Positions 1 to 5,347 are shown, counted from the stretch's first letter. The stretch: DNA of 6,416 nucleotides from an uncultured Jannaschia sp. (GCA_937916365.1 CALFSY010000073.1:1-6416), one strand, 5' to 3'. Numbers and translations are program-made. Notes: generated from the letters alone by a model not told the origin.

Positions 1-298
1 CAATACCATTGATCCATGCAAACTGCCCTGACTTGTCACGTGCAATGTGGAGTGCTGTCAAAATCTGTTCATTTGCTCGGATAGTGTAAATTAGCGAGTC
101 TGTTGCCCTTAATTCCTGAGGGCTCAGCCTAAACAGGCTATGACCGTAACCACGATTGAAGATAACATGGTCAACCGCATTACAATAATCTTCGACAACA
201 GATGTGCTGTATTGGTCATCATCCCGCGCGGCTACATCGCGTAGCCGCGCATTCAACAATTCTGTGACCGTTCTATTTTCCTGATTCGGGGTAGCCAT
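1..298 (-). CDS. Hypothetical protein, N-terminal 99 residues (runs off left edge)
   Basis: Open reading frame starting at ATG 298-296 with no stop before the window edge, so about 99 residues are visible and the C-terminus is missing. The start is supported by AAGGGG eight bases upstream. The sequence begins MATPNQENRTVTEL and continues as a soluble, mixed-charge protein with an acidic stretch (RDDDQY, about residues 25-30) and aromatic-rich segments. No transmembrane helix or signal peptide is seen. I do not recognise the family. It lies downstream of two other small minus-strand genes, but a gap of about 75 bases after the last possible coding frame contains a TTGACA-like promoter, so it may have its own transcript. 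Confidence 0.6.
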   Translation of the reverse strand, partial: MATPNQENRTVTELLNARLRDVAARDDDQYSTSVVEDYCNAVDHVIFNRGYGHSLFRLSPQELRATDSLIYTIRANEQILTALHIARDKSGQFAWINGI

Positions 299-331
299 CT
301 TTTTGCCCCTTATTTTCGAGAGCTGAGGAAT

Positions 332-360
332 GACCTACATCCACGGTACAAACTTGTCAA
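332..360 (-). promoter_or_regulatory. Weak candidate promoter for the gene starting at 298
   Basis: On the minus strand a perfect -35 hexamer TTGACA (360-355) is followed after 17 bases by TAGGTC (337-332), a poor -10 match. The -35 sits inside a short palindrome, CTTGTCAAG (353-361). The predicted start would leave a leader of about 25 bases that includes the AAGGGG ribosome site. The placement is sensible but the -10 is weak. Confidence 0.3.
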
Positions 361-375
361 GAATTAGCTTAACTC

Positions 376-468
376 TTATTCGTGTGACAAGGTCATCTCC
401 TTGCGAGACCTCTTGTTTCCAACCTTCTTGAAGCGCAATTTCTCGTCGAGAAGGCCATTGTTGTATTC
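376..468 (-). other. Protein-like +1-frame continuation after the 91-residue gene
   Basis: Directly after the TGA at 469-467, the +1 frame reads EYNNGLLDEKLRFKKVG and on to a TAA at 378-376, about 30 codons, without its own ATG near the beginning. Composition resembles the charged C-terminus of the preceding gene. It could be the remainder of that protein after a frameshift mutation or sequencing error, or the product of programmed +1 slippage at CTA-TGA-A, or chance. A separate 25-codon ATG frame (470-393) overlaps the same bases and looks less protein-like. Confidence 0.3.
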
Positions 469-742
469 ATAGTTTTCGATCGCTCGAGTCTAATTCTTCT
501 AGAAACTCCAAAAATTCTGGAATTCGTGCCCTATAGCGAGCTTCTGCTAGCAAAAGCTCGACAAAGTCATCATCCAAGTGTTTGGAAACATGAATAAACT
601 CTTTTACAACGGGTCTTTCTAAATCTTTTTTTGGCAAAACTACTTGTTTTAGCCCATTTGGGTTGTATGTGTCAAGTTTTGCCTTGTTTAGCGAGGGATG
701 GTACGCATGTGATCGTGCGTTATTTTCGGAGTTATTTTTCAT
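467..742 (-). CDS. Hypothetical 91-residue charged protein
   Basis: The frame is open further upstream to 814, but ATG 742-740 is the better start. It overlaps the stop of the preceding gene as ATGA, and AAGGA lies eight bases before it. The product begins MKNNSENNARSHAY. It is hydrophilic: a polar N-terminal third, a central LPKKDLERPVVKEF segment, and an acidic, probably helical C-terminus (FLEFLEELDSSDRKL). There are no cysteines, membrane segments or motif I can assign to a family. Overlap with the upstream gene suggests translational coupling and a shared role. The DNA after its stop continues as protein-like sequence in the +1 frame, so this may be a shortened form of a longer protein. 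Confidence 0.6.
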   Translation of the reverse strand: MKNNSENNARSHAYHPSLNKAKLDTYNPNGLKQVVLPKKDLERPVVKEFIHVSKHLDDDFVELLLAEARYRARIPEFLEFLEELDSSDRKL

Positions 743-930
743 TTCTTGATTCCTTGTTTCGATTTGAGAGGCTTGGTTTCCGCATGCATTTGAGCGGTAA
801 AAAAGCCTTTCCATGAATTTATCTGGGCGGCGGTGTATACATCTTCTGCTTCAATGCCGCGCATTCGTTCGGCCTCTAAAATCGGTGGAGACCACTCTTT
901 TTGCATTGTTAGTTGCTGTCCTAAGGCCAT
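739..930 (-). CDS. Hypothetical 63-residue protein, first gene of small operon
   Basis: Two in-frame ATGs are possible, at 942 and 930. ATG 930-928 is preferred because GGAG (940-937) lies six bases upstream, whereas the 942 start has no ribosome site and would overlap that GGAG. The 63-residue product begins MALGQQLTMQKEW and has a helical-looking middle (PPILEAERMRGIEAEDVYTA) and a basic tail (KPLKSKQGIKK). No family is recognised. Its TGA at 741-739 overlaps the ATG of the next gene. It is the gene nearest the promoter and operator at 976-1023. Small size, basic tail and first position would fit a regulator or nucleic-acid-binding protein, but nothing in the sequence proves that. Confidence 0.6.
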   Translation of the reverse strand: MALGQQLTMQKEWSPPILEAERMRGIEAEDVYTAAQINSWKGFFTAQMHAETKPLKSKQGIKK

Positions 931-975
931 TATGATCTCCATACGTTCGGCTGTGATTTACACAGTGGTGTCAGC

Positions 976-998
976 TACTCTCTAGCCTAGAGAAAGTA
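976..998. promoter_or_regulatory. Operator-like inverted repeat over the operon start site
   Basis: TCTCTA (979-984), GCC, TAGAGA (988-993) form a perfect 6-bp inverted repeat with a three-base centre. Flanking bases extend the symmetry imperfectly (TAC on the left, AAGTA on the right). The repeat covers the predicted start site and touches the -10 box of the minus-strand promoter, the usual place for a repressor operator. The central AGCCTAG (984-990) recurs at 1071-1077 inside another short inverted repeat, GAGC-CTA-GCTC (1070-1080). Confidence 0.4.
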
Positions 999-1023
999 TA
1001 TCTCTTAATTGTTTGACGGTAAA
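995..1023 (-). promoter_or_regulatory. Promoter for the left minus-strand operon
   Basis: Minus-strand TTTACC (1023-1018) and TATACT (1000-995) are separated by exactly 17 bases, giving 4/6 and 5/6 matches to the sigma-70 consensus. The predicted transcription start is near 988, leaving a leader of about 58 bases before the ATG at 930. Confidence 0.5.
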
Positions 1024-1041
1024 GAAAGAGTTTAGTGTAAC
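1013..1041 (+). promoter_or_regulatory. Candidate divergent promoter toward mobC
   Basis: TTGACG (1013-1018, 5/6) and TGTAAC (1036-1041, 4/6) are spaced by 17 bases. The -35 box overlaps that of the minus-strand promoter by one base, so the two promoters would be back-to-back and mutually exclusive. A transcript from here would have a leader of about 275 bases that includes all the hairpins before mobC. Confidence 0.35.
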
Positions 1042-1173
1042 ATTGTGAGCTCTCTGATTATCGGCTTCTGAGCCTAGCTCGATGAACCAATTACGACCCG
1101 TACGTGCACCTTGCGCTACCGTTAACGATTCTTAAATTTGTATTATGTTAATCTGTATGCAAGATGTGTGCTG

Positions 1174-1310
1174 TCAGACAAAAACTAGCGTTTTTGCCTG
1201 AACCCTTTCAGGGTCAAGCATCACCATCATGGCAGGGGGGGTCGCTGCGCGTCCCCCCGTGCACCCCCCTAGCGGTTCGGTGTTATTGGCATCGAGCCGC
1301 AACACCGAAT
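1174..1310. other. Candidate oriT: cluster of inverted repeats upstream of mobC
   Basis: Four inverted repeats follow one another. TCAGACAAAAAC/GTTTTTGCCTGA (1174-1185/1190-1201, 11 of 12 pairs, loop TAGC). ACCCT/AGGGT (1202-1206/1210-1214). GGGGGGTCGC/GCGTCCCCCC (1236-1245/1249-1258, one mismatch), whose 5' arm could instead pair with CCCCCCT at 1264-1270. TTCGGTGTT/AACACCGAA (1276-1284/1301-1309, perfect). Mobilizable plasmids usually carry oriT next to the mobC/relaxase genes, with the nick beside an inverted repeat, so this is the best oriT candidate in the window. The nick position cannot be read from the sequence. The last hairpin lies just ahead of the mobC ribosome site and might also modulate its translation. 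No gene is supported between 943 and 1323. Confidence 0.5.
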
Positions 1311-1323
1311 GGAGACAGACCAC

Positions 1324-1728
1324 ATGGCCCGCCCCCGCAAAACCGACAGCCGCGATATCCGTCTAACGGCCCGCTTCACCGAAGCAGAGGCCGAGACTGT
1401 CACGCATTTGTCGGAGACCACTGGGCATAGCGTCAGTGATCTTTTGCGCTTTGGCATCCTGCGCTCACCTCCCCCGCCCTCCCGTCGCAATGCACAGCCT
1501 GTGAAGGACAAGCAGGAGCTTGCCCGATTGCTCGGCGCGGTTGGTAAGATCGGCAGCAACGTCAACCAGCTCGCCCATGTCGCCAATGCTGGCTCATGGC
1601 CGGAGCGCGTTGCCATCGAGCAGGCTGTTGCTGACATCCAGTGGATGCGCCGCAGCCTGATGCGTTCTTTGGGCGTTTATGAGAAACCCCCTGCCCCCGA
1701 TCAGCAAAAGGACCAGCCACAGCCATGA
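1324..1728 (+). CDS. mobC: MobC-like mobilization (relaxosome accessory) protein
   Basis: The 134-residue protein starts at ATG 1324; GGAGA (1311-1315) lies eight bases upstream. An in-frame ATG at 1309 would place that ribosome site inside the gene and is rejected. Residues 11-46 (DIRLTARFTEAEAE onward) look like a ribbon-helix-helix DNA-binding segment. Residues 67-88, including GKIGSNVNQLAHVAN, match the conserved MobC helix (typically G-x-N-x-N-Q-hydrophobic). The C-terminus is rich in proline and glutamine. MobC proteins bind oriT and help the relaxase open and nick DNA. The stop overlaps the relaxase start by ATGA, showing translational coupling in one operon. Confidence 0.85.
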   Translation: MARPRKTDSRDIRLTARFTEAEAETVTHLSETTGHSVSDLLRFGILRSPPPPSRRNAQPVKDKQELARLLGAVGKIGSNVNQLAHVANAGSWPERVAIEQAVADIQWMRRSLMRSLGVYEKPPAPDQQKDQPQP

Positions 1729-3104
1729 TCCTGAAAGGTTCCCAACGGGGCGGCGGTGCCAATCTGGCGGCGCACCTGACCAACACCCGTGAGAACGATC
1801 ATGTCGATGTAGCAGAAATCCGTGGGCTTGCTGGCGATGATCTCAGATCAGCCTTTGCGGAGATCGAGGCGACAGCACAGGGAACCAGAGCCACCCAGCC
1901 GTTCTTCTCGGTCTCGTTTAACCCGCCGGAGGGGAGCACTCTCACCCGCGCGGATTTCGCCCGCAGCTTTGCCGCCGTTGAGGACAAGATGGGCCTCACC
2001 GATCAGCCCCGCGCCGTGATCTTCCATGAGAAGAACGGGCGCGAACATGCGCATGTGATCTGGTCGAGGATCGACACCGAGCAGATGCGGGCGATCAACT
2101 TGCCCCACTCCAAGCTCAAGCTGCGCGATGTCAGTCGCGATCTTCATCGTGAGTTTGGCTTTGAGTTGCCCAGAGGCTTGCAGGCTGGTAAGCACTGGTA
2201 CAAGGATTCCGACCCGCTGAACTTCAAACAAGCCGAATGGCAGCAGGCGAAACGCCTGTCAGAAGATCCGCGGGATCTGAAATCCATCATCCAGAAGGCT
2301 TACGAATATTCCGACAGCGCGGGCGCGTTTAACGCCGCGCTTGAAAACCATGCCATGCAGCTCGCCCGTGGTGACAGGCGCGGCTTTGTCGTGGTGCATC
2401 ATTCCGGTGAGGTGTTGGGGATGCGCCAATATCTGGCAGGAGCCAAAGCCAAAGATATTCGCGCGCGCCTTGGCGCCCCCGATCACGTTCAGACCGTCGA
2501 TCAGGCCAAGTCTATGCTGAAAGCTCGTATGACGGCCGCCGCAGAAAAACAGATCGAGGGGCTGAAACAGCGCCACGCCAAAGAGCGCAAGCCTATGGCC
2601 GAGGCAGTGTCCAAGCTACGAAGCGAACACAGGGCCGCCAGAGAGGCTCTCAGAAGCGCACAGGAGGCCCGTGGAGGCCGTGAGGCGTTAGAACGTGCTT
2701 CGGCCACCCGAAAGGGCCTTATAGGCCTCTGGGACCGTCTAGGCGCGAAATTTGGCATGGGGAGGATTGCCCGCGAGAATGCGCAGGCGCTCGAAGCGGC
2801 GAATATGCGGGACGAGAAGGAGCGACATGGCTTGCGCACAGACCAGCTCAAGGAGCGGCGCACCCTGCAAAAGTCGATCAACCACATGAAGGAAAAACAC
2901 CGCCGCGAGCGTCAGTCCGCGCGGACGGTTCTGGGGCATTGGCTCAAAATGGACAGGCCCAGTGTCGGCGATCAGGTCAAAGCCCACTATGACGAGATCA
3001 AAGACCGCAAGGAAGAAAAGCTCAACGCGCGTGTGCGGCGTATCCGCAAGCAGAGCAAAGGGCGCAGCAGAAGCCGCGGCCGTGGGCCATCCATGGAGCG
3101 ATAG
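1725..3104 (+). CDS. mobA: Relaxase/mobilization nuclease, MOBP-type, lacking a motif I tyrosine
   Basis: The 459-residue protein starts with MILKGSQRGG, typical of a relaxase family common on alphaproteobacterial plasmids. It would nick one strand at oriT and lead it into a recipient through a helper conjugation system. Residues 101-116 (HEKNGREHAHVIWSRI) are motif III: H101, H108 and H110 form the metal-binding HUH triad. The nuclease domain spans about residues 1-155. A second conserved-looking block (GDRRGFVVVHHSGEV, 216-230) follows, then a long charged coiled coil (about 265-435) and a basic Arg/Lys/Ser tail suited to DNA binding. The first tyrosine is Y159, so the usual motif I nucleophile is absent; H17 and H26 are the nearest alternatives. 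There is no own ribosome site: the ATG overlaps the mobC stop. Confidence 0.85.
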   Translation: MILKGSQRGGGANLAAHLTNTRENDHVDVAEIRGLAGDDLRSAFAEIEATAQGTRATQPFFSVSFNPPEGSTLTRADFARSFAAVEDKMGLTDQPRAVIFHEKNGREHAHVIWSRIDTEQMRAINLPHSKLKLRDVSRDLHREFGFELPRGLQAGKHWYKDSDPLNFKQAEWQQAKRLSEDPRDLKSIIQKAYEYSDSAGAFNAALENHAMQLARGDRRGFVVVHHSGEVLGMRQYLAGAKAKDIRARLGAPDHVQTVDQAKSMLKARMTAAAEKQIEGLKQRHAKERKPMAEAVSKLRSEHRAAREALRSAQEARGGREALERASATRKGLIGLWDRLGAKFGMGRIARENAQALEAANMRDEKERHGLRTDQLKERRTLQKSINHMKEKHRRERQSARTVLGHWLKMDRPSVGDQVKAHYDEIKDRKEEKLNARVRRIRKQSKGRSRSRGRGPSMER

Positions 3105-3122
3105 GATTGTGGATGGATTTTT
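3087..3122 (+). terminator. Possible terminator at the end of the mob operon
   Basis: CCATCCA (3087-3093) and TGGATGG (3110-3116) form a 7-bp stem followed by ATTTTT. The 16-base loop is long and the left arm lies inside the last relaxase codons, so this is only a moderate candidate. The 97-base gap after the relaxase otherwise shows no clear feature. Confidence 0.35.
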
Positions 3123-3201
3123 CCTTCCCCTTTTCGAGTGTTCAGAAACCCGTTATCATGAACGCCATAAAACTGAGGTACAACCCCAATAACAACAGGC
3201 G

Positions 3202-3663
3202 ATGAACACTATGAAACTCACACTTGGACAGGCTGCGAAACATGCAGGTCGGGCGAAGGGAACATTATCAAAAGCCCTTAATAATGGTCATATTACAGGC
3301 GAAAAAGACGATAAAGGGCGGTGGCAGATTGACCCATCAGAGCTTCAAAGATGGATGGAGGCCAACCCGTTGCAGAAACCCGTAGAAATCGAAGATGCAA
3401 CCCCTATTGAAACCCCTGTAAACGGCAGTGGAAACAGTGGCTTACAAGCCGAAGTTAAAACGCTGCGTGAGATGATCGACAAAATGGAGACATCCCACGA
3501 ACGCGAACGGCAAACTCTGGTGGATCAGATCGAGAATTTGAAGGATGTTGCCGAACGTCAAAGCGCCGACCATCGGCAGGCTTTGGCTGCGCTCACGGAT
3601 CAGCGTGAAGCGCCGCAAAAACTTACTCTGAGAGAGAGGCTGACAGGCCGTAGAGCAGGGTAG
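3202..3663 (+). CDS. Plasmid-borne HTH/coiled-coil DNA-binding protein
   Basis: A 153-residue protein. Residues 5-30 (LTLGQAAKHAGRAKGTLSKA, then LNNGHITGEK) look like a MerR/excisionase-style helix-turn-helix, and the following GRWQIDPSELQRWM is the typical wing-and-helix of such domains. Residues about 55-80 form a polar, proline/threonine-rich linker. Residues 81-130 form a charged coiled coil, so the protein is probably a dimer, and the tail (LRERLTGRRAG) is basic. Proteins of this layout are often found beside Rep_3 initiators on small plasmids, with a presumed role in replication control or stability that is not well defined. An ATG at 3211 is an alternative start giving MKLTLGQ; neither has a strong ribosome site (AGG at 3197-3199). 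It converges on rep with three bases between the stops. Confidence 0.75.
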   Translation: MNTMKLTLGQAAKHAGRAKGTLSKALNNGHITGEKDDKGRWQIDPSELQRWMEANPLQKPVEIEDATPIETPVNGSGNSGLQAEVKTLREMIDKMETSHERERQTLVDQIENLKDVAERQSADHRQALAALTDQREAPQKLTLRERLTGRRAG

Positions 3664-3671
3664 GAACTACC
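3659..3671. repeat. Short palindrome spanning both convergent stop codons
   Basis: GGTAG (3659-3663), GAA, CTACC (3667-3671) form a perfect 5-bp inverted repeat. Each arm carries the TAG stop of one of the convergent genes. There is no T-run, so it is not a classical terminator. Confidence 0.4.
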
Positions 3672-4734
3672 GTCGCCCTTTCGTCTGCCCGTATTTTTTC
3701 TTTGCGAAACCCATGAACGCTTTGGCTACACCGTTTGTGAAATGGGGTTTGCCCGTGCTTTCCCAATGCGCCCAGAATTGGCGCTCAACTTCCACCATAT
3801 CCAGCTCATAGCGCGTTTCTTGCGCAGCGCGATCTACGTCTGCATCGAGCAGGGCAGGGCGCCCCTTCGCTTTTGCCGCTGCGATCTTTTTGGCATCTCC
3901 GGCACTATCCTTGATGATCTTTTCTGACACCATGCGCTTGTCTGTCTTGGTGAGCTGGAACACGATTTCATGATAAGAACGGCTTTTTCGTATTGGGGTG
4001 TAATCGACTGTGAACCCTGCGCCGATAGGATCGTCATTGATCTGTTCAACAGCCGGATCAATCACCCACTTTCGTAAGTCCTTCCATGTTTTGTAAGAAC
4101 CTTCCGGCACTTTTAACCATGTGCGCAATTCGTCTATCGTCACACGACATTGCCCGTCACGGCGGTTCGCAAACCCCTCTAAAATTTCGTACAGCGTCAC
4201 CGCATATTTGCCAGACAGCTTGAGCAGGAAATGCACCCGAAGACGGGCGAAACGCATCGGTTGTTTGATGATTGGGATCAAGTTTGGTGGGAAGTAGAAA
4301 TGCAGCTCAGAACCACGCTTTCCTTTGCGCGGTACATTTGCCCCGAACAGGGCAGTGACACCTAGGAAACGTTCGTCATTCATTGTCGTTTCAAACTCTA
4401 TGACCGTGCGCGACAGCCGCTTGGCACTTTCCCAAAGCCAGTCAGTTTCATGGCGACCGCCAAGGCTACGGAACACCGCGTTAATGTCGCGGATCGACAG
4501 GGAGTGCATGGCTTTCTCGCCCAGTTCATCGAACACGGCATGAAGCAGGAACACCCAGAGCTTACGGTCACGTTCCGTGTATGGTCCTTCAACCTTCAAA
4601 ATGACGGTTTGAAGTGGCACAGGAACGGTTGCGGGATCATCGTTGGACACCAGCCATGGCGAGCCAGTGGGTTGGATACCCTCTAATTCCTCACGCGTGA
4701 AAAGCCCTAAATCTTGTGTTTGCGTTCGACTCAT
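3667..4734 (-). CDS. repA: Rep_3-family plasmid replication initiator
   Basis: A 355-residue protein. It resembles Rep_3 (RepB-type) initiators, which bind iterons as monomers to open the origin and repress their own gene as dimers. Residues about 40-150 form the first winged-helix domain (VEGPYTERDRKLWVFLLHAV at 48-67 is characteristic). Residues about 155-260 form the second (SGKYAVTLYEILEGF at 174-188, then CRVTIDELRTWLKVPEGSY). The C-terminal 80 residues are charged, with a Lys/Ala-rich linker. ATG 4734 is chosen over the in-frame TTG at 4740. No ribosome site precedes either. Iterons and a DnaA box lie immediately upstream, confirming the role. Confidence 0.88.
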   Translation of the reverse strand: MSRTQTQDLGLFTREELEGIQPTGSPWLVSNDDPATVPVPLQTVILKVEGPYTERDRKLWVFLLHAVFDELGEKAMHSLSIRDINAVFRSLGGRHETDWLWESAKRLSRTVIEFETTMNDERFLGVTALFGANVPRKGKRGSELHFYFPPNLIPIIKQPMRFARLRVHFLLKLSGKYAVTLYEILEGFANRRDGQCRVTIDELRTWLKVPEGSYKTWKDLRKWVIDPAVEQINDDPIGAGFTVDYTPIRKSRSYHEIVFQLTKTDKRMVSEKIIKDSAGDAKKIAAAKAKGRPALLDADVDRAAQETRYELDMVEVERQFWAHWESTGKPHFTNGVAKAFMGFAKKKYGQTKGRR

Positions 4735-4741
4735 ACACAAG

Positions 4742-4761
4742 ATTGTACCGACAATTATCGG
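4742..4761 (-). promoter_or_regulatory. rep promoter region with operator-like palindrome
   Basis: Minus-strand TACAAT (4747-4742, 5/6 to the -10 consensus) ends only seven bases before the rep ATG. An alternative GATAAT (4759-4754) lies 12 bases further upstream. The palindrome CCGACAATTATCGG (4748-4761, 6 of 7 pairs) covers GATAAT and abuts TACAAT, as expected for autorepression by a Rep dimer. No convincing -35 is seen; a T-run (complement of 4776-4783) is in about the right place for GATAAT. Confidence 0.4.
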
Positions 4762-4810
4762 GGGAGGAAACCATCAAAAAAAACTTATCCCCTCTCCCCT
4801 TTAAGGTGAC

Positions 4811-4937
4811 AAATTTTGCCCAATCTCTCCCCTTTTTCTCCCCCGCGAAAGATGTGGAAATTTTGCCCAATCTCTCCCCCTTAATGCCCAATCTCTCCCC
4901 CTTAATCGGAAATTTTGCCCAATCTCTCCCCCTTAAT
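4811..4937. repeat. Iteron array of the replication origin (four copies)
   Basis: The core GCCCAATCTCTCCCC occurs four times, starting at 4818, 4865, 4886 and 4917. Three copies are preceded by AAATTTT (4811, 4858, 4910), and the last three are followed by CTTAAT. Start-to-start distances are 47, 21 and 31 bases; the last two are near two and three helical turns. Degenerate pieces (CTCTCCCCTTTAA at 4793-4805 and TTTCTCCCCC at about 4835-4844) suggest decayed copies nearer rep. These are the expected binding sites of the Rep_3 initiator just downstream. Confidence 0.88.
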
Positions 4938-5012
4938 GACGCTAACATACTGATATAGTTATAGGATTCAGGGGGGAACACCATATTAGAACACTAGAAC
5001 AACACAGCAGAG
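4938..5012. other. AT-rich segment of the origin
   Basis: The stretch between the iterons and the DnaA box is AT-rich for its first half (around CATACTGATATAGTTATAGG) and contains a tandem TAGAACA at 4987-4993 and 4995-5001. It is the likely duplex-opening region, by analogy with other iteron origins. No gene is supported here. Confidence 0.45.
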
Positions 5013-5013
5013 C

Positions 5014-5022
5014 TGTGGATAA
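5014..5022 (-). promoter_or_regulatory. DnaA box of the plasmid origin
   Basis: TGTGGATAA on the plus strand is the exact complement of the consensus DnaA box TTATCCACA. Its position beside the AT-rich stretch and the iterons fits host DnaA recruitment during plasmid initiation. Confidence 0.7.
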
Positions 5023-5053
5023 GAAGAATCCTCGCCATAGGCTCGGATACTTT

Positions 5054-5238
5054 GACCGCTATATGACGGCTTCGCCGTCCCGCGGTCTGTGGAGTGCTCC
5101 GCACTCACCAAAGCAGAGGGATTTTCCTGCCAGCTTCGACGCCTGACATCTGGGATTATCAAACCATAGAACCATGGCGAAACCACAAGGGACGCTGACG
5201 CTTCTGCCCTTGTGGTCCCACCAGAACCATATGGTTCT
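5054..5238. repeat. Cluster of strong inverted repeats in a gene-free stretch
   Basis: The gap 5023-5347 has no supported gene. It holds a nested hairpin, with outer stem GACCGC/GCGGTC (5054-5059/5082-5087) and inner stem GACGGC-TTC-GCCGTC (5065-5079). Next come GAGTGC-TCC-GCACTC (5092-5106), a perfect 10-bp repeat ACCACAAGGG/CCCTTGTGGT (5182-5191/5207-5216), and a perfect 16-bp palindrome AGAACCATATGGTTCT (5223-5238). AGAACCAT also occurs at 5168-5175 and could pair with 5231-5238, enclosing the 10-bp stem in a larger structure. Possible roles are a single-strand initiation site, a resolution or centromere-like site, or a structured RNA. The sequence does not decide between these. Confidence 0.65.
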
Positions 5239-5327
5239 CTATCCTGGCGATGCAGGCTCAGACGAAGCAGGGGAAAATTAGCCACCGCTGCACACCAAAA
5301 ACAAACCGCGTGACAGGCTTGCACGAA

Positions 5328-5347
5328 TATGTCATTTATGATATATT
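5328..5347 (+). promoter_or_regulatory. higBA promoter/operator region
   Basis: TATGTCA-TTTA-TGATATA (5328-5345) is an imperfect inverted repeat (6 of 7 pairs) directly before the toxin ATG at 5348, a usual position for autoregulation by the antitoxin. Two -10-like hexamers lie in it: TATGAT (5337-5342) and TATATT (5342-5347). The latter is 17 bases after TTGCAC (5319-5324). Both are so close to the ATG that a transcript would have almost no leader. Confidence 0.4.

Noticed and set aside
393..470. 25-codon ATG frame overlapping the 91-residue gene's stop (minus strand)
   Set aside because: No ribosome site and low-quality composition; the +1 frame over the same bases looks more protein-like.
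1164..1430. 88-codon plus-strand frame over the mobC leader
   Set aside because: It runs through the G/C hairpins and overlaps mobC in another frame; its product is rich in Pro/Arg like typical shadow frames.
2962..3192. 76-codon frame overlapping the relaxase end
   Set aside because: Most of it is the relaxase 3' end in another frame; no start signal or family.
4851..4860. Second DnaA-like box (TGTGGAAAT)
   Set aside because: It differs from the consensus in its last three positions and lies between iterons; not strong enough to call.
4691..4984. Minus-strand frame with repeated GRDWAKF and KGERLG peptides across the origin
   Set aside because: The peptide repeats are simply the iterons translated; the frame also overlaps the start of rep and has no ribosome site.
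4986..5324. 112-codon minus-strand frame over the hairpin region
   Set aside because: Composition is not protein-like and it is explained by lack of stops through the inverted repeats; no ribosome site or recognisable motif.
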